Source: UBA7446 sp965656545
GTDB taxonomy: Bacteria > Bacteroidota > Bacteroidia > Flavobacteriales > Flavobacteriaceae
DNA: 64,000 bases
Direction: 5' to 3'
Assembly: GCA_965656545.1 (NCBI GenBank)
Contig: CBFHKZ010000002.1
Location: forward strand, 62,001-126,000
This document shows positions 8,538-17,612 of the stretch, piece by piece (position 1 is the first letter of the stretch; every line of letters starts with the position of its first letter). A model generated the notes under the pieces. That model was given only the letters and a program-made list of their open reading frames with translations, ran no database searches and was not told the origin of the DNA. Position numbers and translations under genes: made by a program.

Positions 8538-9461
8538 ATGAGCGAATTAAGCGTAAAACATTTATTGGGCATCAAATATCTCACAGAAGCAGATATCCAG
8601 CTTATTTTTGATACAGCAACCCAATTTAAAGAAGTGATTAACCGCCCAATCAAAAAGGTTCCTTCATTACGCGACATTACCATAGCCAATCTCTTCTTTG
8701 AAAATAGCACACGCACCAAGTTGTCATTTGAACTGGCACAGAAAAGATTATCGGCCGATGTGATAAACTTTGCCTCTTCCATGTCGTCCTTAAAGAAAGG
8801 CGAGACCTTAATCGACACGGTAAACAATATTTTATCCATGAAGGTAGACATGGTGGTGATGCGTCACTCCAGTCCAGGTGCTGCCAGCTTTCTGTCAAAA
8901 CACGTTGATGCAACCATCATCAATGCCGGGGATGGCGCACATGAGCACCCCACTCAGGCATTGCTCGACACTTTTTCTATCAATGAACGCCTTGGCGATG
9001 TTGCAGGAAAAAAAGTAGTCATCATAGGCGATATTCTTCATTCAAGAGTAGCCCTGTCCAATATTTTTGCCTTACAGAAATTAGGCGCTGAGGTATGTGT
9101 ATGTGGTCCAAAAACATTGATACCCAAGCATATCACTAGCTTGGGCGTTAAGGTAGAAACGGATGTCAATAAAGCGCTAAAATGGTGTGACGTAGCCAAT
9201 GTTCTAAGAGTGCAATTTGAACGTATGTCGGCAAGCTACTTCCCTTCCAATAGAGAATATGCTGCTTTTTATGGCATCACCAAGCCCATGCTCGATGCAT
9301 TAGACAAAGAAATTGTGATCATGCATCCGGGACCAATCAACAGAGGAGTCGAATTATCAAGTGCGGTAGTCGATTCAAATCAAGCAATTATTTTAGATCA
9401 AGTGGAAAATGGTGTGGCAATTCGAATGGCTGTTTTATATTTGCTAGCCGCAAAGAATTAA
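8538..9461 (+). CDS. pyrB: Aspartate carbamoyltransferase catalytic subunit
   Basis: Joins carbamoyl phosphate and aspartate in the second step of pyrimidine synthesis. 307 residues, the normal length. The carbamoyl-phosphate site FFENSTRTKLSFE is near residue 54, the HEHPTQALLD motif near 134, a DILHSRVALSN segment near 168, and HPGPINRGVE near 262. No regulatory subunit (pyrI) gene is next to it, so the enzyme is probably an unregulated trimer. Second gene of the pyr-to-ppx run; three bases separate it from the next gene. Confidence 0.95.
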   Translation: MSELSVKHLLGIKYLTEADIQLIFDTATQFKEVINRPIKKVPSLRDITIANLFFENSTRTKLSFELAQKRLSADVINFASSMSSLKKGETLIDTVNNILSMKVDMVVMRHSSPGAASFLSKHVDATIINAGDGAHEHPTQALLDTFSINERLGDVAGKKVVIIGDILHSRVALSNIFALQKLGAEVCVCGPKTLIPKHITSLGVKVETDVNKALKWCDVANVLRVQFERMSASYFPSNREYAAFYGITKPMLDALDKEIVIMHPGPINRGVELSSAVVDSNQAIILDQVENGVAIRMAVLYLLAAKN

Positions 9462-9463
9462 TC

Positions 9464-9805
9464 ATGGAAATCAGTCAACACGATAACACTACTGTTTTTA
9501 CCTGGGATAGCGCAGACCCAACGGGCATTGATTTTAGAAACCTTGTCAAGGCACACTTCAAAAACATCCACCAACAAAATATTGTCATTGATCTATCAGC
9601 TATTGAAGCCTTAAAAACAAAACACGTTTTAGAATTTTCTGAACTCAATGCGTACAACAAAGAAAAAGTATTGAAATCATTTGTTGTTGTGGTTGGGACA
9701 ATGTCTGTATCTAAAATCCCCGATGACATAGCTACGGCACCAACACTACAAGAGGCACTTGATATTGTTGAGATGGAGGAAATTGAACGCGATTTAGGGT
9801 ATTGA
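9464..9805 (+). CDS. Small STAS-like protein next to ribonuclease Z
   Basis: 113 residues with an alternating strand/helix pattern (VIDLSAIEALKTKHVLEF, then VLKSFVVVVGT) like the STAS / anti-sigma-factor-antagonist fold. No phosphorylatable Ser is obvious at the usual DLS site beyond the Ser in DLSAIEAL. Homologues are often mislabelled ribonuclease Z because they sit directly before rnz. Here the rnz ATG shares a base with this gene's TGA, indicating coupled translation. The function is unknown; the fold is an inference from pattern. Confidence 0.6.
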   Translation: MEISQHDNTTVFTWDSADPTGIDFRNLVKAHFKNIHQQNIVIDLSAIEALKTKHVLEFSELNAYNKEKVLKSFVVVVGTMSVSKIPDDIATAPTLQEALDIVEMEEIERDLGY

Positions 9806-10707
9806 TGAAGCTAACCATATTGGGTTGCCATTCGGCTACTCCACACGAGAACAAAAATCCCACTGCCCAACTATTAGAAATTAAGGGGCATCGTTTCCTC
9901 ATTGACTGCGGCGAGGGCACACAAGTGCAATTGCGCAAAGCCAAGGTTTCTTTTGTTCATATCAAGCATATATTTATTTCTCACTTGCACGGAGACCATT
10001 TTTATGGTTTACCCGGCTTGGTGTCTTCTTTTCGTTTGTTGGGCCGCGAGGCACCATTGCATATCTATGGCCCAAAAGGCATTAAGGAAGCCTTGCTTTT
10101 GTTGTTGAAGTTGTCCAAGTCTAATATGAATTATCCCCTTCATTTTCACGAATTGTCCTCAAACCAATCTGAGTGTGTTTATGAAGACGACAACGTAATA
10201 GTGCGCACCATACCACTGAAACACCGCGTTTATACCAACGGTTTTTTGTTTGAAGAAAAAATAGGACTTAGAAGAATTGATGCAGATGCTGCCCAAACAG
10301 CAGGTATTGATATAAGCCAATATCGTTTATTGCAACAAGGTCAAGATGTGGAAAGCAATGATGGGCATATTATTGAAAATGCAAAGGTCACTTTTGCGCC
10401 TCATCCAGCTATGAAATACGCTTATTGCAGTGATACGGCCTTCCATCCTCCTGTAATTGACATCATTCACAAAGTGGATTGGTTATACCACGAAGCAACT
10501 TTTCTAAATCAACATGCAGCACTAGCGGAGCAAACCCAACACAGTACTGCACAGCAGGCAGCTGAGATTGCCAAAAAAGCCGATGTAGGTCGCTTGATTT
10601 TAGGTCATTACTCATCAAGATATAAAGACTTAGGGCTGTTTGTTGACGAGGCAAAAGCTGTATTTCCAAATGTGATTTTAGCGGCAGATGGCGCTGTGAT
10701 TTCCTAA
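9805..10707 (+). CDS. rnz: Ribonuclease Z (tRNA 3' endonuclease)
   Basis: A 300-residue metallo-beta-lactamase-fold nuclease that trims tRNA 3' ends, needed where CCA is not encoded, as in all three tRNA genes of this window. The zinc motif is SHLHGDHFYGLPG near residue 60; further ligands are in the YCSDTAF (near 209) and LGHYSSRY segments (near 267); the DCGEGTQ loop near 35 is typical. The ATG at 9805 overlaps the previous stop (TGATG); an in-frame TTG one codon earlier is less likely. Confidence 0.95.
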   Translation: MKLTILGCHSATPHENKNPTAQLLEIKGHRFLIDCGEGTQVQLRKAKVSFVHIKHIFISHLHGDHFYGLPGLVSSFRLLGREAPLHIYGPKGIKEALLLLLKLSKSNMNYPLHFHELSSNQSECVYEDDNVIVRTIPLKHRVYTNGFLFEEKIGLRRIDADAAQTAGIDISQYRLLQQGQDVESNDGHIIENAKVTFAPHPAMKYAYCSDTAFHPPVIDIIHKVDWLYHEATFLNQHAALAEQTQHSTAQQAAEIAKKADVGRLILGHYSSRYKDLGLFVDEAKAVFPNVILAADGAVIS

Positions 10708-10729
10708 CGCATTTTTGTACATTTATAAA

Positions 10730-11374
10730 ATGGAAAGAGACTTTGGACACCTTCGCAAAAACTATGAAGCTAACGTGCTTGACGAGGCACAACTTCCCAA
10801 TTCCCCTACTGATCTATTCAACCAATGGTTTGATGAGGCAACGCAAAGTGGAGGTGTTGCGGAAGTAAATGCCATGACACTAAGTACCATCGATGGAAGC
10901 GGGACAATCAAGGGTCGCATCGTGTTGCTTAAAGAGTTGTCTGCGGATGGATTTGTCTTTTATACCAATTACAACAGCGATAAGAGCAAAGCACTTTTTG
11001 CGAATCCCAAAGTGAGTTTGTCTTTTTTTTGGCCAAATCTAGAACGACAAGTCATCATATCTGGAACAGCAGGGAAAGTAGCTCCTGAAGTATCAGACGC
11101 TTATTTTGCTTCAAGACCAAAAGGCAGTCAAATTGGGGCTCATGTATCCCCACAAAGTGATGTCATCGCTTCAAGAGAAGTTTTAGAAGCCCGTCAAGAA
11201 GCATTGGAGAAACAATTTGAAGGCAAGGACATTCCTCGTCCCTCACACTGGGGCGGGATTGCTGTTACCCCTTTTGAGATGGAGTTTTGGCAGGGTAGAC
11301 CCAATCGTTTACACGACCGTATTGTGTACTTAAAAAGTGCTGATGCCTGGTCTAAACAACGCAAAGCACCTTAA
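10730..11374 (+). CDS. pdxH: Pyridoxamine/pyridoxine 5'-phosphate oxidase
   Basis: An FMN enzyme that makes pyridoxal 5'-phosphate, the cofactor of the two capnine-pathway enzymes and others here. 214 residues. FMN and substrate motifs: RIVLLKELSADGFVFYTNY, SFFWPNLERQV, SRPKGSQIGAHVSPQS and the C-terminal signature FWQGRPNRLHDRI. ATG 10730 is chosen over the ATG 15 bp upstream because MERDFGHLRKNY is the usual family start. It lies 22 bp after rnz in the same run. Confidence 0.95.
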   Translation: MERDFGHLRKNYEANVLDEAQLPNSPTDLFNQWFDEATQSGGVAEVNAMTLSTIDGSGTIKGRIVLLKELSADGFVFYTNYNSDKSKALFANPKVSLSFFWPNLERQVIISGTAGKVAPEVSDAYFASRPKGSQIGAHVSPQSDVIASREVLEARQEALEKQFEGKDIPRPSHWGGIAVTPFEMEFWQGRPNRLHDRIVYLKSADAWSKQRKAP

Positions 11375-11402
11375 GCGCATAACGCCCCACAAATAGTTAG
11401 AA

Positions 11403-11891
11403 ATGAAAACATGGATCATGATGCGTCATGGAAAGTCTTCTTGGGAACTAAACGTTTCTGATAAAGATCGTCCGCTAAATCAACGGGGTATTGATGATGC
11501 CCACAACATGGGTGCTTTTTTGCAAAATCAAGCATATGCTGTTGATGCTGTTTTTTCAAGTCCTGCAATCCGAGCTGCGCACACCGCTTTGATTGTTTCC
11601 CGAGAAATGAATGTGCCCATGCATACGATTTCTTTTAGCGAATCGCTATATGATTTTTCTGGTGAAGATGTATTGGAGTTTGTTCGATGTCTTGACGATA
11701 CTTTAGATACGGTCATGACTTTTGGTCATAACAATGCCTGTACTTCTTTGGCGTATTCCTTAGCAGATTTTACTGGGGATAATATTCCAACCGCTGCTGC
11801 TGTCCTTTTTCGCTTTGACGTATCTTTGTGGTCAGAAATTACCAAAGCAAATGCCGAATATTTTTTTCCAAAAACAATAGCCAAGCCGTGA
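11403..11891 (+). CDS. SixA-like histidine phosphatase
   Basis: A 162-residue member of the histidine phosphatase superfamily. The catalytic RHGKSSW is at residues 9-15, with a second Arg in SSPAIRAAHTA, and the catalytic His in TFGHNNACTSLAY near residue 109. SixA removes phosphate from phosphohistidine; its position directly before ppk, whose intermediate is a phosphohistidine, is suggestive but the substrate is unproven. The TGA overlaps the GTG start of ppk. Confidence 0.85.
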   Translation: MKTWIMMRHGKSSWELNVSDKDRPLNQRGIDDAHNMGAFLQNQAYAVDAVFSSPAIRAAHTALIVSREMNVPMHTISFSESLYDFSGEDVLEFVRCLDDTLDTVMTFGHNNACTSLAYSLADFTGDNIPTAAAVLFRFDVSLWSEITKANAEYFFPKTIAKP

Positions 11892-13942
11892 CACTTCCAT
11901 TTGTAAATCGTGAATTGAGCTGGTTAGACTTTAACCGCCGTGTTTTGCAAGAGGCGCAAGACAAAAGCGTTCCGTTGATTGAACGGGTTCGTTTTATAGG
12001 AATTTTTTCAAATAATCTGGATGAGTTTTTTAAAGTGCGCTACGCTACGGTGAAACGCATTGCCCAGATGGAAGCAGCTTCTCACTCGACTGAGACTACC
12101 AATGCGGAAGCGCTGCTACAAGAGATTACCCAAAAGACAATTGCGCTTCAAGACGAAAGCTTTCAAACCATACAGCAGCTAACGGCTGCTTTAGCAGAAG
12201 AGAACATCTTTATTTTAGACGAGACAGCTCTCGATGAAGAGCAAGTTGAATTTGTGCATGCTTTTTTTACTCAAAAAGTAAGTCCGTCTTTGCTCACCAT
12301 ACTTATAAATGACAATAGCTTGTTGCCTAGCAATAGGGGAAACAACGCTTTTTTAGCCGTTCGTATCGAACAAGAAGATGGCAGTTCACAGTTTGCACTG
12401 ATTCAAATGCCAACAGACCTTGAGCGCTTTGTTGTATTGCCTGCTCGTGACGGAAAACAGTATGTGATGTTGTTAGACGATCTTATACGTCACCAAATGC
12501 GGCACATTTTTCAAATATTATCACCTACTAAAATTAAGGCGCACATGGTAAAGTTTACACGTGATGCAGAGCTTGATTTTGATGATGACATTAACATGAG
12601 CTACATTGAAAAAGTAGCTTCAAGCGTCCGCGATAGGGTTGAGGGAGATCCTGTTCGTTTTGTTTATGATAAAAATATTGATGATGATACCCTAGAGATT
12701 TTATTGGAAAAATTTCAAATTGGTTCACGAGACAGTATAATTCCTGGTGGTCGCTACCACAACAGAAGGGACTATATCAAGTTCCCTAGTTTGGGACGCC
12801 ATGATTTGCTGTACGACAAAAAACCTCCATTGCCCATTGCTGGCTTTTCTCTAAAAGAAAGTATTTTATCGCAAATTAGTCAGCGCGACTTTTTGCAGTT
12901 CGCACCCTACCACAGCTTTGCATATGTTGTTGATTTTTTAAGAGAGGCTTCACTCGACCCAAAAGTCAAGAGCATTTCCATTACCATTTACCGCTTGTCA
13001 AGTGAGTCTCATGTAGCAAATGCGCTTATTCAGGCAGCGCGGAATGGCAAGCAAGTAACCGTTCAAATTGAGTTACAGGCACGTTTTGATGAGGCTGCCA
13101 ATATTCGCTATGCTGAGATACTTAAAAATGAAGGCGTTCGTCTGATCTTTGGTATTCCAAGTTTAAAGGTGCATTCCAAGACTTGTTTGATTCAACGCCA
13201 AGAAGGTGATAAGCTCAAGCGCTATGGTTTTATAAGCACAGGTAATTTTAACGAGTCTACCGCCCGTATCTATACCGATTACACGCTTTTCACTGCCAAT
13301 CAGCAAATTTTAAAAGAAGTCAATAAAGTGTTTACGTTTTTACAAAAAAGCTATAAAACGCCCGTCCACAAACACCTGCTGATTTCTCCATTCTCTACTT
13401 CAATCGGTCTCAAAGAACGAATTGCCCGTGAAATGGCATTGGCACAAGCTGGTAAGAACGCACTCATACGCATTAAAATAAATAACATCACCAACTACGA
13501 CATGGTTGCCGCACTCTACGAGGCCAGTCAGGCGGGTGTTCAAATACGTATGATTGTTCGTGGTATCTGTTGCTTGGTGCCTGGCGTTCCTGGTATCAGT
13601 GACAATATTGAAGTCATCAGTGTGGTTGATCGTTATTTAGAGCATCCACGAATGGTTATTTTTGAAAACAGTGGTGACAGAGAAATACTTATTTCTTCTG
13701 CCGATTGGATGACCCGTAACTTGGACAACCGCGTTGAAGTGACCTGTCCTATTTACGACAAAGACGTACAGCAAGAACTTGTAGATACTTTTGAGTTGAG
13801 TTGGAATGACAATGTAAAGGCACGTTGGGTAAATGATGACTCTAAACCTGTATACCGCAACAATGGTGCTGCCCCGCTGCGCTCACAAGAGGCGACCTAT
13901 TCATATTATCAAAATAAACTAAACCCCCTTGAGAATATCTAA
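11888..13942 (+). CDS. ppk1: Polyphosphate kinase 1
   Basis: Builds polyphosphate from ATP by way of a phosphohistidine. 684 residues, the family length. The N-terminal domain opens VNRELSWLDFNRRVL. Two phospholipase D-like domains follow; the first contains the likely phosphorylated His in LKVHSKTCLI and the STGNFNESTARIYTDYTLF segment. The GTG start at 11888 overlaps the sixA stop and places the canonical FVNRELSW motif at residue 5; a longer frame start at 11828 would overlap sixA by 60 bases and adds no family sequence. Confidence 0.93.
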   Translation: MTLPFVNRELSWLDFNRRVLQEAQDKSVPLIERVRFIGIFSNNLDEFFKVRYATVKRIAQMEAASHSTETTNAEALLQEITQKTIALQDESFQTIQQLTAALAEENIFILDETALDEEQVEFVHAFFTQKVSPSLLTILINDNSLLPSNRGNNAFLAVRIEQEDGSSQFALIQMPTDLERFVVLPARDGKQYVMLLDDLIRHQMRHIFQILSPTKIKAHMVKFTRDAELDFDDDINMSYIEKVASSVRDRVEGDPVRFVYDKNIDDDTLEILLEKFQIGSRDSIIPGGRYHNRRDYIKFPSLGRHDLLYDKKPPLPIAGFSLKESILSQISQRDFLQFAPYHSFAYVVDFLREASLDPKVKSISITIYRLSSESHVANALIQAARNGKQVTVQIELQARFDEAANIRYAEILKNEGVRLIFGIPSLKVHSKTCLIQRQEGDKLKRYGFISTGNFNESTARIYTDYTLFTANQQILKEVNKVFTFLQKSYKTPVHKHLLISPFSTSIGLKERIAREMALAQAGKNALIRIKINNITNYDMVAALYEASQAGVQIRMIVRGICCLVPGVPGISDNIEVISVVDRYLEHPRMVIFENSGDREILISSADWMTRNLDNRVEVTCPIYDKDVQQELVDTFELSWNDNVKARWVNDDSKPVYRNNGAAPLRSQEATYSYYQNKLNPLENI

Positions 13943-14816
13943 ATACGCTGCAATTGATATAGGCTCAAACGCGGTGCGTTTGCTGGTCAGTAACGTTATT
14001 GAGCGTAAGAACAAACCAACACTTTTTACCAAAAACACCATGGTTCGTGTGCCCATTCGCTTGGGTCAGGACACCTTTACGCATGGTTCCATAGGAATGC
14101 CCAATCAACAACGTATGATTGACGCCATGCTTTCTTTTAAGAAGCTAATGGGTGTTCACGGCGTTTCACATTATATGGCTTGTGCAACTTCAGCATTTCG
14201 AGAGGCTAAAAATGGTCCTGAACTGGTGAAGCGTATTTTAAAAGAAACCGAAGTAGCAGTTGAGATCATTGATGGAAAGCGCGAAGCAGAAATCATTGCG
14301 ATGACGGATTTATACGACGTTATGAAACCGCATAAATCCTACCTGCTTGTCGATGTTGGAGGAGGAAGTACCGAGCTGACGGTAATTGATCGCGGTAAAA
14401 CCATAGCATCAAAGTCTTTTAAAATTGGCACGGTTCGTTTGCTTAATAAAATGGTAACGGATAAAGAAATGGCACCCTACCAAAAGTGGATTGAAAAACA
14501 CACCCATAAACTCGAACGTCTTTCTGTAGTGGGTTCGGGCGGTACCATCAACAAGGTTTTTAAGCTGTCGGGTGTACGTATAGGAAAACCACTTTCCTAC
14601 ATACTGCTTTCAGAGTATTATGAGTATTTAAAACAACTTACGCACAAGGAGTTAATTATCGATCTGAGGTTAAACCAAGATCGCGCAGACGTTATCGTAC
14701 CTGCAGTTCATATCTATCTTTTGGCTATGAAGCAGTCGGGTGCCAATAAGATTTACGTTCCCAAAGTTGGTTTGGCAGATGGGATGATTAAGCTTTTGTA
14801 CAAAGAGCTACACTAG
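13929..14816 (+). CDS. ppx: Ppx/GppA-family exopolyphosphatase (single-module form)
   Basis: A 295-residue actin-fold (ASKHA) phosphatase. The phosphate loops are AAIDIGSNAVRLLVSN (start), LVDVGGGSTELTVI near residue 141 and VVGSGGTINKVF near 200. It hydrolyses polyphosphate or pppGpp. It has only the N-terminal Ppx/GppA unit, not the extra C-terminal domains of the 500-residue enterobacterial enzyme. The TTG start overlaps the last five codons of ppk1, coupling synthesis and breakdown of polyphosphate. It ends the pyrR-to-ppx run. Confidence 0.9.
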   Translation: MRISKYAAIDIGSNAVRLLVSNVIERKNKPTLFTKNTMVRVPIRLGQDTFTHGSIGMPNQQRMIDAMLSFKKLMGVHGVSHYMACATSAFREAKNGPELVKRILKETEVAVEIIDGKREAEIIAMTDLYDVMKPHKSYLLVDVGGGSTELTVIDRGKTIASKSFKIGTVRLLNKMVTDKEMAPYQKWIEKHTHKLERLSVVGSGGTINKVFKLSGVRIGKPLSYILLSEYYEYLKQLTHKELIIDLRLNQDRADVIVPAVHIYLLAMKQSGANKIYVPKVGLADGMIKLLYKELH

Positions 14817-15006
14817 CAGTTGCTTTTTAATCGAAAAGAATTCCTCGAGGCGCTGCCTCGGGGTTTCCTTTGAAAATGTCATTCCCGAGTATTCGGGAAT
14901 CTAAATCACAGAATTTCGGTTTTTGCCCCTTAAAGGGCAAAATGAAACGAGCGAAATACCTATACGCCGCTGCCTCGAGGATAGTTCGTTTCAAGAAATT
15001 CTTTAT
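14817..15006. repeat. Hairpin-rich gap between convergent ppx and dnaX
   Basis: Three perfect inverted repeats lie in 190 bp: CGAGGC/GCCTCG at 14846-14860, ATTCCCGA/TCGGGAAT at 14881-14900, and TTTTGCCC/GGGCAAAA at 14921-14942. A second partial copy of the first (GCTGCCTCGAGG) lies at 14970-14981. The site is where both transcripts end, so terminators are likely, but the density suggests small dispersed palindromic repeats. No gene is seen. Confidence 0.6.
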
Positions 15007-16788
15007 TCAATATTCTAAATTGAATTTTTTCTTGAACAGAGCTAAAGTTGGATTTTTTTCAGAAAGCGCTTTATACTTGTCTTCGTTGGTGTAGACAAAT
15101 TTCTTTTCTTCTTTCACTTCCAAATGTAATTTTAGCGTAAGCGCATCATTTGAAAGCTGATCGCGCAAATACGCCATCAATTCGTTGCTGTTTTTTTCAA
15201 GCTCAACCCGGTTGGTGTCGTTTGGAACGGCATAATGAATCTCAACTTTATTTTTCAATCTGGGTATGTCAAGTTGCAATAGGGCAACCATATTCTTTTC
15301 GCCATTAACGGCAATAATGTCACTGAATTTTTTCCAGTACTCCTCAATACTTTCTTGGTTTACTTCGTTGTCTCTTACTTCTTTGTCATCAGTTGAAGAA
15401 ACGACCTTGTTCTTGTGCTCTTTTTGCACTTTTAGACTGGACAAGGACAGGCCTGAAACCCCTTGTGAGGATAGGTCTAACTGGATGGTTTCCTCTTTTT
15501 CTGGTACTTCAACAGGTTTTTCTGCCAGTTGGTTTTGATCATTAACCGTTTCGGTAGGAGTGTCTGCCGCTTGTTTAGGTTCAATGACGGTTTTGATCGA
15601 GGGTGCCAAAACGGGTTCGGCTATATTTTCAGAAGTTGTCGAAGTGTCTACTGTCTCTTTTATGGGTGCTGCTTTTGGCGCAACAACACCATCAAAGGGT
15701 TTTATGTAGGGTTTACTGTTTTTTTTTTCGGCTTCGTTAAGCGAAGCCACTTGCATCAAGCATAACTCTACTTGCAAATGGGGGTGTAGGCTGTTTTTGT
15801 ATTGAAGGGCGTATTTATTGGTCAAATCAAGTGCATCTAGTAAAAAGGTCTTGGGAATGCTTTTCCCTTGTGCCATAAACGCAGCTTCTGTTTCTGCATC
15901 TACTTCTAACAATTGTATTGTGCCTTCGTTTTGACACATCATCAAATCCCTGAAGTGCTTGGATAAGCCGTTGATAAAATGATAACCGTCAAAGCCTAGG
16001 TCTAACAACTGGTTGAATCTTAAAATGCTGTTGTGTAAATCACCCTTATGCAGCAGTTCGGTAATGTCCAAATAGCTATCATAGTCCAATATATTTAAGT
16101 TCAGCGAAACGTGCTTGGCGGTCAACTTTTCGCCAGCATAACTTATCATCCTGTCAAATATGGATAGCGCATCTCGCATGGCACCGTCTGCTTTCTGAGC
16201 AATGAGGTGTAAGGCTTTGTCTTCAGCATCTACGCCTTCACGGTCTGCGATGACTTTTAAATAATCTTGCGCATCTTTTGGACTGATACGTTTAAAATCA
16301 AAAATTTGGCATCTCGACAATATCGTAGGGATGATTTTTTGTTTTTCGGTAGTCGCAAGTATAAAAATGGCGTGTTGAGGTGGCTCCTCTAATGTCTTTA
16401 GAAAGGCATTAAAAGCGGCAGTACTTAGCATATGCACCTCATCAATGATATAAACTTTGTAACTCCCTTTTTGGGGTGGAATTCGCACTTGTTCAATAAG
16501 GCTCCTTATGTCGTCAACAGAGTTGTTTGAGGCAGCATCAAGTTCAAATACATTGAATGCAAAATCCTCGTTTGGGTCAATATCAGCACCAAGACTGTTT
16601 ATTTTTTTAGCAAATATGCGTGCGCAGGTAGTCTTGCCGACGCCTCTTGGTCCACAGAAAAGCATCGCTTTGGCAATCTTGCCTAAATCAATGGCATTTT
16701 GTAAGGTTTGTGTGATGGCTTGTTGACCAACTACGTCCGTAAAAGTCTGCGGTCTGTATTTTAAAGCCGATACTATAAATTCACCCAT
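15007..16788 (-). CDS. dnaX: DNA polymerase III subunit gamma/tau
   Basis: The clamp-loader motor of the replisome. 593 residues. Walker A is GPRGVGKTTCAR near residue 47, Walker B IIDEVHMLS near 124, the sensor ATTEKQKIIPTILSRCQIFDF near 158. A long variable linker (about 360-470) precedes a C-terminal tau-like domain. The four-cysteine zinc module normally inserted after Walker A is absent: the sequence goes directly from KINSLGADIDPNEDF to FELDAASNNSVDDI. A repeat-rich gap follows its stop. Confidence 0.95.
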   Translation of the reverse strand: MGEFIVSALKYRPQTFTDVVGQQAITQTLQNAIDLGKIAKAMLFCGPRGVGKTTCARIFAKKINSLGADIDPNEDFAFNVFELDAASNNSVDDIRSLIEQVRIPPQKGSYKVYIIDEVHMLSTAAFNAFLKTLEEPPQHAIFILATTEKQKIIPTILSRCQIFDFKRISPKDAQDYLKVIADREGVDAEDKALHLIAQKADGAMRDALSIFDRMISYAGEKLTAKHVSLNLNILDYDSYLDITELLHKGDLHNSILRFNQLLDLGFDGYHFINGLSKHFRDLMMCQNEGTIQLLEVDAETEAAFMAQGKSIPKTFLLDALDLTNKYALQYKNSLHPHLQVELCLMQVASLNEAEKKNSKPYIKPFDGVVAPKAAPIKETVDTSTTSENIAEPVLAPSIKTVIEPKQAADTPTETVNDQNQLAEKPVEVPEKEETIQLDLSSQGVSGLSLSSLKVQKEHKNKVVSSTDDKEVRDNEVNQESIEEYWKKFSDIIAVNGEKNMVALLQLDIPRLKNKVEIHYAVPNDTNRVELEKNSNELMAYLRDQLSNDALTLKLHLEVKEEKKFVYTNEDKYKALSEKNPTLALFKKKFNLEY

Positions 16789-16854
16789 GAGGTAAAGATA
16801 AACAAACTCACCTTTTTGTCCTATGATAAATTAGAGACAAATGGGGGAATAGTG

Positions 16855-16862
16855 TATTTTTG
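16855..16862 (+). promoter_or_regulatory. Probable -7 box of rnpB
   Basis: TATTTTTG fits TAnnTTTG and lies five bases before the first base of the P1 helix of RNase P RNA, a spacing consistent with transcription starting at the mature 5' end. Confidence 0.65.
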
Positions 16863-16866
16863 CATC

Positions 16867-17153
16867 GCAGGCCTCCTTATCGCTCCGCCTTGGCGGAGAG
16901 GAAAGTCCGGACACCATAGCGCAGCATAGCGGGTAACGCCCGTCGCTCCGATTTATCGGAGTAGGACCAGTGCAACAGAAAGCAAGTACAGTTCGGCTGT
17001 AGTGAAACCAGGTAAACTCTATGCGGTGAAACGCCATGTAAACCAACGTTTAGGATAGCGCGTCCAAGTTGGAGGGTAGGCGGATTGAGCGTTGCAGTAA
17101 TGCATCGCCTAGATTAATGATAAGGCACGACAGAATCCGGCTTATGGCCTGCT
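16867..17153 (+). ncRNA. rnpB: RNase P RNA (bacterial type A)
   Basis: The catalytic RNA of RNase P, which cuts tRNA 5' leaders. The universally conserved blocks are visible: GAGGAAAGTCCGGAC at 16900-16914 (P3/P4 side), GAAACCAGGTAAA-type sequence near 17005, and ACAGAATCCGGCTTAT at 17130-17145, the P4 partner. The ends pair as P1: GCAGGCC at 16867-16873 with GGCCTGC at 17146-17152, followed by a T-run that would end transcription. A hairpin CTCCGATTTATCGGAG at 16945-16960 is one variable stem. The RNA ends three bases before the stop codon of the convergent VOC gene. Confidence 0.95.
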
Positions 17154-17155
17154 TT

Positions 17156-17575
17156 TTATTTATTTGTTGGTACTTGTAAGGAGTCGATAAAATCCTCTTT
17201 GGGTTCCCATAGCTCTATTACATTCCCTTCTGGATCGAGGATGTGCACAAACTTTCCATAGTGATACGTACTTATTTCATCAATGATGGTAACACCAATG
17301 TTCTTTAATTTTTTTACCAGGGCTTCAATCTCTTGAACTCGGTAATTAATCATAAAGTCTTTTTCGGAAGGCTCAAAGTATTCCGTGTCGTTGGGAAAAA
17401 TATTCCAATGTATGTATTTTGCCTTTTCAGGGTTCTTGGAATGACGCATTTCAAAGGTTGCACCGTAAGGATTTAGCACCAGTCCAAGTTGGTTTTTATA
17501 CCAATTTTGAAGATTATCTGCCGATTTTGCTTTGAAAAAAACACCACCAATACCTATTATTTTAGGTTCTTTCAT
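17156..17575 (-). CDS. VOC-family (glyoxalase/dioxygenase-fold) protein
   Basis: 139 residues with one pair of beta-alpha-beta-beta-beta units: IGIGGVFFKAKSADNLQNWY at the start and FVHILDPEGNVIELWEP at the end. His and Glu residues in these strands are the usual metal ligands. The family includes glyoxalase I, antibiotic-resistance proteins and dioxygenases; substrate unknown. Its stop lies at the very end of rnpB on the opposite strand. Confidence 0.85.
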   Translation of the reverse strand: MKEPKIIGIGGVFFKAKSADNLQNWYKNQLGLVLNPYGATFEMRHSKNPEKAKYIHWNIFPNDTEYFEPSEKDFMINYRVQEIEALVKKLKNIGVTIIDEISTYHYGKFVHILDPEGNVIELWEPKEDFIDSLQVPTNK

Positions 17576-17612
17576 TGTTTGGGGTTTAAGTATTAAATGT
17601 AGCTTTTTTTAA

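Noticed and set aside
14870..15094. 74-codon frame on the plus strand over the palindromes and the dnaX end
   Set aside because: It crosses the end of dnaX and a repeat-rich gap; composition is not protein-like.
16831..17046. 71-codon minus-strand frame within the RNase P RNA gene
   Set aside because: It overlaps conserved rnpB structure and has no protein features.
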